Source: Arthrobacter sp. SPG23
GTDB lineage: Bacteria; Actinomycetota; Actinomycetes; Actinomycetales; Micrococcaceae
DNA: 64,000 nt
Assembly (NCBI RefSeq): GCF_000876655.1
Contig: NZ_JYCN01000012.1
Location: 93,859-157,858, forward strand
Direction of reading: 5' to 3'
The notes below the pieces were generated by a model. The model was not told where the DNA came from, searched no databases, and saw nothing but the letters and a program-made list of their open reading frames with translations. How positions within the stretch are numbered: position 1 is the stretch's first letter; each line of letters begins with the position of its first letter. Positions 53,329-62,040 of this stretch are shown here, one piece after another. The position numbers were made by a program, and so were the translations under genes.

Positions 53329-53880
53329 ATGACAAGCAGAAAGAAGTTGGGCCTCGGCCTGGGCGCCGCTGCCCTGGTAGTCGGGGCCGGGATCGGCGTG
53401 AGCGGAATTGCGTCGGCCGCCACTACACCCGCGCCCTCTCCGTCGCCCAGCGCGTCGGCCTCTCCCAATGCCGACGGCCACGACCGCGGGCACATGGGCG
53501 GCCGGCACGGACACGGAGGGGGCGCGCAGGCATCGGAGCTAGCTGCCAAGCTCGGAGTTGACGAGGCAAAGGTCACCGAGGCGCTGAAGGCGTTCCGTGA
53601 CGCGAACAAGCCGGCCACGCGTCCCGCCGAGGGCACGAAGCCGGACAGGGAGGCCATGGAAGCGGCACTCGCCAAATCCCTCGCGGAGTCACTTGGCATT
53701 GAGGAATCCAAGGTCACCGCCGCTCTGGACGAGCTGCGCACCGAGGCCCAGTCCCAGCGGGCCGCCGCACTGAAGACCCGGCTGGACAAAGCCGTAGCGG
53801 ATGGAAAGCTCACCCGGGCGGAAGCCGACGCGGTCACCAAGGCCGTAAAGAACGGCGTGATCGGCGGCGGAGGCCGGTAG
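53329..53880 (+). CDS. Small secreted protein with paired helical repeats
   Basis: 183 residues; ATG behind CTAGGAGACGTGCC. An N-terminal signal peptide ends at I-A-S-A (cleavage after residue 30). A Pro/Ser-rich stretch and a His/Gly segment (G-H-D-R-G-H-M-G-G-R-H-G-H-G-G-G), a possible metal-binding spot, follow. Two similar helical units come next: K-L-G-V-D-E-A-K-V-T-E-A-L-K-A-F and S-L-G-I-E-E-S-K-V-T-A-A-L-D-E-L. The end, L-D-K-A-V-A-D-G-K-L-T-R-A-E-A-D-A-V, resembles a helical repeat as in envelope helper proteins. No named family. The promoter suggests response-regulator control, perhaps of an envelope or metal stress. Confidence 0.82.
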   Translation: MTSRKKLGLGLGAAALVVGAGIGVSGIASAATTPAPSPSPSASASPNADGHDRGHMGGRHGHGGGAQASELAAKLGVDEAKVTEALKAFRDANKPATRPAEGTKPDREAMEAALAKSLAESLGIEESKVTAALDELRTEAQSQRAAALKTRLDKAVADGKLTRAEADAVTKAVKNGVIGGGGR

Positions 53881-53910
53881 GTCCCTGCCGGCACCCCCCA
53901 GGGCGCCAAT

Positions 53911-53953
53911 AACGCAGCAGTCCCCGGGAGTGATTCCCGGGGACTGCTGCGTT
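53911..53953. terminator. Bidirectional terminator
   Basis: AACGCAGCAGTCCCCGGGA (53911-53929) pairs perfectly over 19 bp with 53935-53953, loop of 5 nt. It sits between the secreted protein gene and the converging symporter gene. Confidence 0.92.
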
Positions 53954-53970
53954 GTCAGCTGCGCCTGGTA

Positions 53971-55416
53971 TCAGGCCTTTGCATCGGCGAGTTCGCGGCC
54001 GTCGGCGGCAGCAGCCGCCGTCGGGCCGGCAACCGCCTCGGCGGAGTCTTCAACGGAGTCGTCCGCGAACGGGTCGCCGTTGCGCGGCGCGTTGTACAGT
54101 GCTTCGTCCAGGATTCCCTGGCGCTTGGCCACGATCGTGGGGACCAGGGCCTGACCGGCCACGTTGACCGCAGTGCGGCCCATGTCCAGGATCGGGTCGA
54201 TCGCCAGCAGGAGGCCGACGCCGGCCAGCGGGAGTCCCAGTGTGGAGAGCGTCAGGGTCAGCATGACGACGGCGCCGGTGGTGCCTGCGGTCGCCGCCGA
54301 GCCCAGCACGGAGACGAGGGCGATCAGCAGGTACTGGCTGAAGTCGAGCTGGATGCCGAAGAACTGGGCCACGAAGATCGCCGAGATGGCCGGGTAGATC
54401 GCGGCGCAGCCGTCCATCTTGGTGGTGGCGCCCAGCGGAACAGCGAAGGAAGCGTACGCCCGGGGGACGCCGAGGCTGCGTTCGGTGACGCGCTGGGTCA
54501 GCGGCAGTGTACCCACGGATGAGCGGGAAACGAAGGCAAGCTGCACTGCGGGCCAGACGCCGGAGAAATACTGCTTGACGGACAGCCCGTGGGTGCGGAC
54601 CAGTACGGGGTAGACCACGAACAGCACGAGGGCCAGGCCGACGTAGATGGCAAAGGTGAACTTGCCGAGCGACCCGATGGTGTCCCATCCGTAGACGGCC
54701 ACGGCGTTGCCGATGAGGCCCACGGTGCCGAGCGGGGCGATCCGGATGATCCACCACAGCACCTTCTGGATGACGGCGAGGGCGGATGCGTTGAGGGTCA
54801 GGAACGGCTCCGCTGCCTTGCCCACCTTCAGGGCGGCCACGCCGACGGCGATCGCGATTACCAGGATCTGCAGGACGTTGAAGCTGACGGCGGTGGTCAC
54901 GGCGCCTGATTCGGCAACGGTGGAGCTGGCGCCCAGGCCCAGGAAGTTCTTGGGGAAGAGTCCGATCAGGAACGCCCACCAGTCGCCGGATTTGCCGGCG
55001 TACTTGGCTTCCTGGGTGATGCCGGTGCTGGCGCCGGGCTGCAGCAGCACGCCCAGGCCGATGCCGATGAGCACTGCGATCAGGGATGTGATGGCGAACC
55101 AGAGGAGCGTGTTCCACGCCAGCTTCGCGGCGTTGGACACCTGGCGCAGGTTCGAGATCGAGCTGACAACTGCGGTGAAGATGAGGGGGACCACGGCGGT
55201 CTGCAGCAGCGAGACGTAGCTCGAACCGATGGTCTGCAAGGTGGCGCCGAGGGCATTGGGGCTCGCCTTGGTGCTGCCGGTGTACTTGGCCAGGAGGCCG
55301 AGGCCCAGGCCCACGATCAGGGCGGCGATGATCTGGAAGCCGAACGAGCCGGCCCACTTGGGCAGCCGGAAGCCGGTGTTTCCTGCGGGGGAGGGGGTGC
55401 TGGTTTGAGTGGTCAC
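53971..55416 (-). CDS. Dicarboxylate/amino acid:cation symporter (DctA/GltP family)
   Basis: 481 residues from a GTG at 55416. Eight helices plus two re-entrant loops of the DAACS family: the serine-rich loop F-V-S-R-S-S-V-G-T-L-P-L-T, and the substrate/cation region K-M-D-G-C-A-A-I-Y-P (family N-M-D-G-T). D-P-I-L-D-M-G-R-T-A-V-N-V carries the substrate-binding Asp and the Arg/Asn of helix 8. The Asp-Met-x-Arg favours acidic substrates (glutamate, aspartate or C4-dicarboxylates). A polar Ala/Asp-rich tail of ~45 residues is extra. It is flanked by terminators and not linked to its neighbours. Confidence 0.93.
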   Translation of the reverse strand: MTTQTSTPSPAGNTGFRLPKWAGSFGFQIIAALIVGLGLGLLAKYTGSTKASPNALGATLQTIGSSYVSLLQTAVVPLIFTAVVSSISNLRQVSNAAKLAWNTLLWFAITSLIAVLIGIGLGVLLQPGASTGITQEAKYAGKSGDWWAFLIGLFPKNFLGLGASSTVAESGAVTTAVSFNVLQILVIAIAVGVAALKVGKAAEPFLTLNASALAVIQKVLWWIIRIAPLGTVGLIGNAVAVYGWDTIGSLGKFTFAIYVGLALVLFVVYPVLVRTHGLSVKQYFSGVWPAVQLAFVSRSSVGTLPLTQRVTERSLGVPRAYASFAVPLGATTKMDGCAAIYPAISAIFVAQFFGIQLDFSQYLLIALVSVLGSAATAGTTGAVVMLTLTLSTLGLPLAGVGLLLAIDPILDMGRTAVNVAGQALVPTIVAKRQGILDEALYNAPRNGDPFADDSVEDSAEAVAGPTAAAAADGRELADAKA

Positions 55417-55583
55417 CCGAACACGCTAGGACGGGTGCGCCTACCACGACGAACGGATGTTGAGAAATGTTACGGGAATAAATTTTACGCGCGGCCAGGA
55501 AATCCCTAGAAAATGGCGTATCTGGGCACTTTTGTGAAGTTATTCCCGGCGCCCATGTGGCAAACGTCTCGCGCGGGACACGG

Positions 55584-57269
55584 TTACTGGAGCAGTGCCC
55601 GCTTGAGGGTGTCGAGGCCTACGGAGCCGATGTTGAGGGCCTTGGTGTGGAAGGCCTTCAGGTCGAAACCGGGGCGGGCTTCAAGTTCGGCCCGGATCTG
55701 TTCCCAGAGGCGCTGGCCCACTTTGTAGGACGGTGCCTGGCCCGGCCACCCCAGGTAGCGGGCGAATTCGAAGTTGAGCTGTCCCTCGCTGATCGCCAGG
55801 TTCTCCTTCAGGAAGTCGTAGCCCTTGTCCGGTGTCCAGGTGCCGCTGCCCCAGCGTTCCGGAACCTCCAGCTCCAGGTGTACGCCGATGTCGAACACCA
55901 CGCGCGCCGCGCGCATGCGCTGCATGTCCAGCATGCCCATGTGGTCGCCCGGGTCCTTGAGGTAGCCCAGTTCCTGCATCAGTTTCTCTGCGTAGAGTGC
56001 CCAGCCTTCGCCATGGCCCGAGGTCCAGCAGACGTTGCGGCGCCACTTGTTGAGCAATTCCCGGCGATAGATGGCCGTAGCGATCTGGAGGTGGTGCCCG
56101 GGTACGCCTTCGTGGAACACCGTAGTGGTCTCGGCCCATGTGGTGAACGTGTCCTCGCCCGCAGGGACGGACCACCACATCCGGCCCGGCCGGCTGAAGT
56201 CGTCGGAAGGGCCGGTGTAGTAGATGCCGCCTTCGTCGGTGGGGGCGATCAGGCATTCGAGGGTCTTCATGATGTCCGGGATCTCGAAGTGAACGCCGGC
56301 GAGATCCGCCACAGCCTTGTCGGAGAGGTCCTGCATCCAGGCTTTGAGGGCATCGGTGCCCTTGAGTTGGCGGGCGGGATCGCTGTTCAGGATCTCCTTG
56401 GCTTCCTCCACTGACGCGCCGGGCCGGATCTCGTTGGCCACGCGTTCCTGTTCCGCTATGAGCCGTTCAAGTTCCTGGACGCCCCAGGCGTAGGTCTCGT
56501 CGAGGTCCACCGTCGCGCCGAGGAATGCCCTGGATGCCAGTGCATAGCGCTCCCGGCCCACCGAGTCCTTGGCCGGTGCCACGGGCAGTAACTCGGCGGA
56601 CAGGAAGTCCGCGAGTTTCACATATGCTGCGCGGGCAGCGGCAGCGCCGTCGTCGAGCGTTGCCTGCAGTTCCGAGGAAAGCGGCCCTTCGGTGGTCTTT
56701 GCGCCGGCGGCCATCTTCGCGAAGAAGCCGTCTCCGGCGGCGTATTTGGTGGCCTGCTCGATGACGATCGCCACTTGCCGCGAAGCGGACACCCTGCCCT
56801 GCTCCTTTGCGGAACGCAGCGACTCGATGTAACCGTCGATCGCTCCGGGGACGCTGTGGGCGCGGCCGGCGATGTGCTCCCAGTGTTCGGTGGTGTCGGT
56901 GGACATCAGGTCGAAAATAGAGCGGATGTTTTGCGCCGGCGATTCGATGTTGTTCAGTTCGGCGGCATCCCAGCCGGACTCATGGATCTCCAACTGAAGT
57001 CCCAGCCGTTCGCGCATGGCGTCGAGCGTCACTGCGTCCACGTCGTCCGCCGGCTCCAGGCCGTCAAGGGCGCTGAGCGCCTCCCGGGCCGCCGCCATGA
57101 ACCCTTCGATGCCGGCCGGCGAGAAGTCCTGGAATTCGGTCTCGTGGCCCGGCACGCCCAGCACGGTGGCGAAGCTCGGATTGAGCCTGATCAGGGTGTC
57201 CGTGTAGGCGTCTGCGACGGCGTCGATGGCTGTTTGGGGGCGCGCGGAGGCTGCGGGTTCGGTAGTCAC
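55584..57269 (-). CDS. DUF885 zinc-peptidase-like protein
   Basis: 561 residues from a GTG at 57269. The DUF885 family is related to M3-like peptidases; the zinc motif H-E-G-V-P-G-H-H-L-Q (His at ~384, Glu next, His at ~390) is intact, with G-H-G-E-G-W-A-L-Y-A-E downstream supplying a further ligand glutamate. There is no signal peptide, so it is cytoplasmic. Relatives hydrolyse peptides or related amides, but no substrate is assigned. It lies 99 bp downstream of accE on the same strand, and 167 bp upstream of the DctA-type gene. Confidence 0.9.
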   Translation of the reverse strand: MTTEPAASARPQTAIDAVADAYTDTLIRLNPSFATVLGVPGHETEFQDFSPAGIEGFMAAAREALSALDGLEPADDVDAVTLDAMRERLGLQLEIHESGWDAAELNNIESPAQNIRSIFDLMSTDTTEHWEHIAGRAHSVPGAIDGYIESLRSAKEQGRVSASRQVAIVIEQATKYAAGDGFFAKMAAGAKTTEGPLSSELQATLDDGAAAARAAYVKLADFLSAELLPVAPAKDSVGRERYALASRAFLGATVDLDETYAWGVQELERLIAEQERVANEIRPGASVEEAKEILNSDPARQLKGTDALKAWMQDLSDKAVADLAGVHFEIPDIMKTLECLIAPTDEGGIYYTGPSDDFSRPGRMWWSVPAGEDTFTTWAETTTVFHEGVPGHHLQIATAIYRRELLNKWRRNVCWTSGHGEGWALYAEKLMQELGYLKDPGDHMGMLDMQRMRAARVVFDIGVHLELEVPERWGSGTWTPDKGYDFLKENLAISEGQLNFEFARYLGWPGQAPSYKVGQRLWEQIRAELEARPGFDLKAFHTKALNIGSVGLDTLKRALLQ

Positions 57270-57368
57270 CCCACGAGACTAACGGGGCAATCCCAGTTAT
57301 GAAAGACTTACTGAACTTTTCGGTGTGTCAGTTCCCGGCGTGCTCCCGCAGGCCGGAGGGCGCCGGCG

Positions 57369-57647
57369 TCAGCCTCGGCTGCGTTTCCAGGCTCCCGGTC
57401 CCGGAGCGGGGGCCAGCCGCAGTTGCTGCCGCCGCACCCAGTGGCGGACGCTGGGCTTGGCCGTGCCTTCCGGCTCGGCGCTGCTGCCAAGGGAGAGGAC
57501 GACGGCGGTCAGCGCCGCGAGTTCGACGTCCGTCGGTTCGCCCTTGACCACCGAGAACAGCGGCTCCGTGGCGTCGGTTCCGTTCCCGTATGGCGTCGCC
57601 TGCGACTCGACCGCCGCGTTCGCGGCCGGCTCCACGTCCGGGGTCAC
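57369..57647 (-). CDS. accE: Acyl-CoA carboxylase epsilon subunit
   Basis: 92 residues from a GTG at 57647; its GTGA overlaps the accD stop. The conserved core [21 protein letters not shown] is preceded by a disordered N-terminus and followed by W-V-R-R-Q-Q-L-R. In actinobacteria this small subunit bridges the alpha and beta subunits and raises activity and specificity. Translational coupling with accD fits its stoichiometric role. Confidence 0.9.
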   Translation of the reverse strand: MTPDVEPAANAAVESQATPYGNGTDATEPLFSVVKGEPTDVELAALTAVVLSLGSSAEPEGTAKPSVRHWVRRQQLRLAPAPGPGAWKRSRG

Positions 57648-59227
57648 AGCGGAATGTTTCCGTGCTTCTTGGCGGGAAGGCTGGCGCGCTTGTCCCGCAG
57701 GGCCCGAAGGCCCTTGATGATCTGAACCCGGGTATCCGAGGGCGCAATGACGGCATCCACATAACCCAGCTGGGCTGCCTGATACGGGTTGAGGAGCTCT
57801 TCCTCGTACTGCCGGATGACCTCTGCGCGTTTGGCCTCGACGTCGCCGCCGGCGTCCGCAACCGCGGCAAGCTCGCGGCGGTACAGGATGTTGACGGCAC
57901 CCTGCGCGCCCATGACGCCGATCTGGGCGGTGGGCCAGGCGAGGTTAAGGTCGGCGCCGAGTTTCTTGGAGCCCATCACGATATACGCCCCGCCGTATGC
58001 CTTGCGGGTGATGACCGTGAGCTTGGGGACGGTGGCCTCGGCGTAGGCATACAGGAGCTTGGCGCCGCGGCGGATGATTCCCTGGAATTCCTGGTCCTTG
58101 CCCGGCAGGAAGCCCGGCACGTCCACCAGCGTGATGATCGGGATGTTGAAGGCGTCGCAGTGCCGGACGAAGCGTGCGGCCTTTTCAGACGCCGAGATGT
58201 CCAGGGTGCCGGCGAACTGCATGGGCTGGTTGGCCACGATGCCAACCGTGTGCCCCTCGATCCGGCCGTAGCCGATCATCACGTTGGGAGCGTATAGGGC
58301 CTGCATCTCGAGGAAGTGGCCGTCGTCCACGATCTGCTCAACGACCTTGCGCATGTCGTAGGGCTGGTTTGCGGAATCCGGAATGAGCGTGTCCAGGGCG
58401 AGGTCGTCGTCGTCGACTTCCACTTCCTGCTGGTGGTCCAGCACTGGAGCCTCGGCCAGGTTGTTGGAGGGAAGGAAGTCCAGGAGTTCGCGGACGAATT
58501 CGATGGCATCCGCCTCGTCCGACGCCAGGTACGTGGAGGTTCCGGTGGTGGCATTGTGCTGCCGCGCGCCGCCCAGGGTCTCCATGTCGACGTCCTCGCC
58601 GGTGACGGTCTTGATGACGTCCGGTCCGGTGATGAACATATGCGAGGTCTTATCCACCATGACCACGTAGTCGGTCAGGGCGGGGGAGTAGGCGGCACCG
58701 CCGGCGGAGGGGCCCATGATGAGGGAGATCTGCGGGACGACGCCGGAGGCGTGGACGTTGTTGCGGAAGATGTCCGCGAACATGGCCAGGGATGCGACGC
58801 CTTCCTGGATGCGGGCGCCGCCGCCGTCGAGGATGCCAACCACCGGGCATCCGTTGCGCAGCGCGAATTCCTGCACCTTGACGATCTTCTCGCCGTTGAC
58901 CTGGCTCAGTGAGCCGCCGTACACGGAGAAGTCCTGGCTGTACACCGCCACGGGGCGGCCGTCCACGGTGCCGTATCCGGACACCAGGCCGTCGCCGAGG
59001 GGCTTCTTCTTTTCCATGCCGAAGGCCGTGGAGCGGTGGACGGCCAGGGCGTCGAACTCGACGAAGGATCCCTCGTCCAGGAGCATGTCGATGCGTTCGC
59101 GCGCAGTGTTCTTGCCGCGGGCGTGCTGCTTTTCGATGGCCTCGGGGCCGGATGGCTGCTCGGCACGCGCCTGGCGGTCGCGGAAGTCGGCAATCTTTCC
59201 CGCTGTCGTTGTCAGATCGTGGCTCAT
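57644..59227 (-). CDS. accD: Acyl-CoA carboxylase beta subunit (propionyl/acetyl-CoA type)
   Basis: 527 residues from the ATG at 59227 behind CCGGAGACACTTG. Carboxyltransferase subunit with both crotonase-like halves: [10 protein letters not shown] and [13 protein letters not shown] in the N-half, V-P-G-F-L-P-G and [10 protein letters not shown] in the C-half, the latter glycines forming oxyanion holes. It transfers carboxyl from biotin to propionyl- or acetyl-CoA. Order birA-accD-accE matches the AccD5 locus of mycobacteria. The upstream region has a TGTAG-N5-CTACA palindrome like that of the alpha subunit. Confidence 0.95.
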   Translation of the reverse strand: MSHDLTTTAGKIADFRDRQARAEQPSGPEAIEKQHARGKNTARERIDMLLDEGSFVEFDALAVHRSTAFGMEKKKPLGDGLVSGYGTVDGRPVAVYSQDFSVYGGSLSQVNGEKIVKVQEFALRNGCPVVGILDGGGARIQEGVASLAMFADIFRNNVHASGVVPQISLIMGPSAGGAAYSPALTDYVVMVDKTSHMFITGPDVIKTVTGEDVDMETLGGARQHNATTGTSTYLASDEADAIEFVRELLDFLPSNNLAEAPVLDHQQEVEVDDDDLALDTLIPDSANQPYDMRKVVEQIVDDGHFLEMQALYAPNVMIGYGRIEGHTVGIVANQPMQFAGTLDISASEKAARFVRHCDAFNIPIITLVDVPGFLPGKDQEFQGIIRRGAKLLYAYAEATVPKLTVITRKAYGGAYIVMGSKKLGADLNLAWPTAQIGVMGAQGAVNILYRRELAAVADAGGDVEAKRAEVIRQYEEELLNPYQAAQLGYVDAVIAPSDTRVQIIKGLRALRDKRASLPAKKHGNIPL

Positions 59228-59348
59228 CAAGTGTCTCCGGCTCTGTAGCTGATGGTCGCTGGCACTGTGTCGCAACGGCGCTTAAGTAGCTTCCGCACAA
59301 AAACAGGACCCTGTTGGCTAGTCTAGTGACGCTATTGGCGCGGACCGC

Positions 59349-59363
59349 TGTAGAAAACCTACA
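59349..59363. promoter_or_regulatory. TGTAG-N5-CTACA palindrome upstream of accD
   Basis: TGTAG (59349-59353), spacer AAAAC, CTACA (59359-59363), with the same 5-bp spacing as at 47206-47222 in front of the alpha-subunit gene. It lies 122 bp upstream of accD and 71 bp upstream of the SDR gene on the other strand. Confidence 0.6.
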
Positions 59364-59390
59364 ATTTTCTGCCGTTGAGAGACAGCGACC

Positions 59391-59427
59391 AGTATGTTAC
59401 TCACCGGTAACATACTTCGGTTAGAGT
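59391..59427 (+). promoter_or_regulatory. 26-bp operator and leaderless -10 of the SDR gene
   Basis: AGTATGTTAC (59391-59400), spacer TCACCG, GTAACATACT (59407-59416): a perfect 10-bp inverted repeat, size and symmetry typical of TetR-family operators. TAGAGT (59422-59427) is a -10 candidate only 6 nt before the ATG, so the message is probably leaderless and the operator covers the -35 region. No regulator gene lies beside it. Confidence 0.65.
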
Positions 59428-59433
59428 GTCCTT

Positions 59434-60324
59434 ATGACTTCAAGCAACGATGCTTCGGGCACCGCCGCAGGGCCGTACCAGGCCGCCGGTTCCCTTCAGG
59501 GCCGTACCATTTTGATGTCGGGCGGCAGCCGCGGCATCGGCCTGGCCATAGCCCTCCGCGCCGCACGCGACGGCGCCAACATAGTGCTGATGGCAAAGAC
59601 CGGCCAGCCGCACGCGAAACTGGAGGGGACGGTCTTCAGCGCTGCGGAACAGCTGGAGGCGGCGGGCGGCCAGGCGCTACCGATCGTCGGGGACGTCCGC
59701 AACGACGACGACGTCGCCGGGGCGGTTGCCGCCGCCGTCGAACGGTTTGGCGGGATCGACGCCGTGATCAACAACGCCTCCGCGATCGATCTGTCCAAGA
59801 CCGACGCCGTGGACATGAAGCGCTACGACCTAATGCAGGACATCAATGTGAGGGGCACGTTCCTGCTCTCCAAGCTTGCGCTTCCTGCCCTGCGCCGTTC
59901 ATCCTCCGCTAACATCCTTACCCTCTCCCCGCCGCTGAACCTGGACCCCAAGTGGGCCGGGATGCATCTTGCCTACACCATGGCCAAATACGGCATGAGC
60001 CTCACCACCCTCGGCCTGGCCGAAGAACTCAAGGCAGACGGCATCAACGTCAATTCGCTCTGGCCCTGCACCCTGATCGATACGGCAGCCATCCGCAACA
60101 TGCCCGGCGGCGAGAACATGGTGAAGGCCGCCCGCGGACCGGAGATCATGGCGGATGCGGCGCATGCCGTGCTGACGGGAAGCAACCTGCAGGGAGGCGG
60201 CGGTTCGCCGAGCGGCAACTTCTATACGGATGAACAGGTGCTCTCCGCGGCCGGGGTGGCTGACTTTTCCGCCTACAGCCTGGGCGCGCCGGAGGACCGG
60301 CTGGTCCCTGACATTTTCCTCTGA
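59434..60324 (+). CDS. SDR-family oxidoreductase (HSDL2-like)
   Basis: 296 residues. Classical SDR motifs: cofactor loop S-G-G-S-R-G-I-G at ~30-37, N-N-A-S-A in the strand-4 motif, and catalytic Tyr181/Lys185 in Y-T-M-A-K. The loop after A-K-T-G-Q-P-H and S-P-P-L-N near the active site recall HSDL2/citronellol dehydrogenase relatives, which act on fatty or branched alcohols or their CoA derivatives. It shares the upstream region with accD and has no ribosome site (leaderless). The perfect palindrome upstream indicates regulation by an inducer. Confidence 0.92.
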   Translation: MTSSNDASGTAAGPYQAAGSLQGRTILMSGGSRGIGLAIALRAARDGANIVLMAKTGQPHAKLEGTVFSAAEQLEAAGGQALPIVGDVRNDDDVAGAVAAAVERFGGIDAVINNASAIDLSKTDAVDMKRYDLMQDINVRGTFLLSKLALPALRRSSSANILTLSPPLNLDPKWAGMHLAYTMAKYGMSLTTLGLAEELKADGINVNSLWPCTLIDTAAIRNMPGGENMVKAARGPEIMADAAHAVLTGSNLQGGGGSPSGNFYTDEQVLSAAGVADFSAYSLGAPEDRLVPDIFL

Positions 60325-60374
60325 GAACCCTTCGGGCCGCCGCCGGAGCCGCACCAACTCGGTAGGATTCAACT

Positions 60375-61421
60375 ATGGACGCCCCACAGCCTGCCGACGG
60401 CCAGGACCCGAACAACCTGCAGTCTCCCGAGCCCGGGCCGGAGCCGCAGGACCCGGAGCAGCAGGGTGCTGATGCGCCAACCGCTGCCGGGCCGGACTCC
60501 GTTCCGCGGGCCGGGCTCAACCGGGCTGAGCTGGGCAGCGATGAATTCCTTGCTGCCAACGGCCTCGCGCAGCTCACGGTGGTGGACTCGACAGGCTCCA
60601 CCAACGCGGACCTCCTGCAGGGGGTGACCGTGGATCCCCGCGCCTGGCCGGACCTTTCCGTGCTGACGGCCGAGCACCAGACCGCGGCCCGCGGCCGGCT
60701 TGACCGCCATTGGGAGGCCCCGCCGCTGAGCTCGGTTTCCGTGTCGGTCGTTCTCCGCCCGGTCAACGCGGAAGGGCGGCCGCTGCCCACGCACAGTTAC
60801 TCCTGGTTTTCGCTGCTCGCCGCGCTTGCCCTGCGTGAGGCACTCCTGGAGACCGCTGGCATCCCGGCAGAAATCAAATGGCCCAACGACGTCATGGTGC
60901 GCGGCCGGAAGATCGCCGGCATCCTGGCGCAGCTTGGACCCATGGGGGACGGCACTGTTCCGCCCGTGATCCTGGGCACGGGCCTCAATGTGACCCTGAC
61001 TGCCGGCGAACTGCCCGTCCCCACGGCCACGTCCGTGCTGCTGGAGAATGCCCGGACGGTTGACCGGACCGCACTCCTGAAGAGTTATCTTTCGCGCTTT
61101 GCCGCGCTCTACCGGAACTTCTGCAATGCCGACGGCGATCCCGCCGCCGGGATGGCCGGCGGACCGTCGCTGCACAAGCGGGTTGAATCGGTCATGTCCA
61201 CCCTCGGCAAGCAGGTGCGGGCACAGCTGCCCGGTGACCACGAGATCATCGGCCATGCCTCCCGCCTGGATGAATACGGCTCCCTCCTGGTGGTCGATGC
61301 AGCCAAGCATGAACACGTCGTGACGGCAGGGGACGTGGTGCACCTCCGGCCGTGGACGCCGCCTGGCACAGGCAACGGAACAGAAACCGGCACGGGCGCC
61401 GCGGAAAGCGGATATGCGTAA
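60375..61421 (+). CDS. birA: Biotin-[acetyl-CoA-carboxylase] ligase
   Basis: 348 residues. An acidic, Pro/Gln-rich N-terminal tail of ~45 residues replaces the DNA-binding domain of E. coli BirA, so this is a class I ligase. The biotinyl-AMP site reads A-A-R-G-R-L-D-R-H-W-E-A-P, a variant of G-R-G-R-x-G-R-x-W, and K-W-P-N-D-V follows. G-L-N-V-T-L and a C-terminal beta domain with V-T-A-G-D-V-V-H-L-R are present. It attaches biotin to Lys581 of the alpha subunit. The next gene starts inside its last codons. Confidence 0.94.
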   Translation: MDAPQPADGQDPNNLQSPEPGPEPQDPEQQGADAPTAAGPDSVPRAGLNRAELGSDEFLAANGLAQLTVVDSTGSTNADLLQGVTVDPRAWPDLSVLTAEHQTAARGRLDRHWEAPPLSSVSVSVVLRPVNAEGRPLPTHSYSWFSLLAALALREALLETAGIPAEIKWPNDVMVRGRKIAGILAQLGPMGDGTVPPVILGTGLNVTLTAGELPVPTATSVLLENARTVDRTALLKSYLSRFAALYRNFCNADGDPAAGMAGGPSLHKRVESVMSTLGKQVRAQLPGDHEIIGHASRLDEYGSLLVVDAAKHEHVVTAGDVVHLRPWTPPGTGNGTETGTGAAESGYA

Positions 61422-62040
61422 AGACCTCCTGCCGGGTGAACAGGTCATCACTGTCACCCGGCCCCAGCCCCGGAAGCTCTTCTTTCCGGGGCTGTTGTTC
61501 ATTGTTGTTCCTGCCCTGGGTGCTTTCGCGAGTGCCTGGATCGTGAAAGGCGGCCCGGCCCGGCTGGTTCCGCTGATCAGCGGGGATTGGACGATCTGGC
61601 TTGTCGCAGTGTGCGTCGGGGCAGTTGCGTGGATACTGTTGGGGTATTGCCTGCCTCGTGTGCTCAGGTGGCACGCTACGCAGTACGTGCTGACCAGCCG
61701 GCGGATAGTTGCCCGTTACGGCATGTTGCGCAAGCGGGACATGCAGGTTCCGCTCGCATCCGTCCACCACATCGGTGTCAGCCAGACGCTGTGGCAACGC
61801 ATATTGCGGTCCGGGAATATATCGTTGGATACCGGACATGGCGGGGACGCCGTGATCCCGGATGTGCCGGAGGCCGTGAAGTTCCGGAACTTCGTCCTCG
61901 ATGCCATCGATGAGCTGCCGCCCGGCATGGTCTTCGAGGCGGACCGGGCGGAGCAACTAGCCGGGGACGCACAGTACTACCGGCCGTGGGACATGGGCGG
62001 GCAGTGGGAAACGAGAGAAGGTGGAAGAGATGAGCGTTGA
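61414..62040 (+). CDS. PH-domain (bPH2) membrane protein
   Basis: 208 residues, ATG inside the last codons of birA (8-bp overlap). Two membrane helices (~24-44 and 61-81) are followed by a bacterial PH fold: Y-V-L-T-S-R-R-I-V-A-R-Y-G-M-L-R-K-R-D-M-Q-V-P-L-A-S-V-H. The same gene follows birA in Mycobacterium (Rv3278c position). Its role is unknown; bPH2 proteins often bind membranes or lipids. Confidence 0.92.
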   Translation: MRKDLLPGEQVITVTRPQPRKLFFPGLLFIVVPALGAFASAWIVKGGPARLVPLISGDWTIWLVAVCVGAVAWILLGYCLPRVLRWHATQYVLTSRRIVARYGMLRKRDMQVPLASVHHIGVSQTLWQRILRSGNISLDTGHGGDAVIPDVPEAVKFRNFVLDAIDELPPGMVFEADRAEQLAGDAQYYRPWDMGGQWETREGGRDER

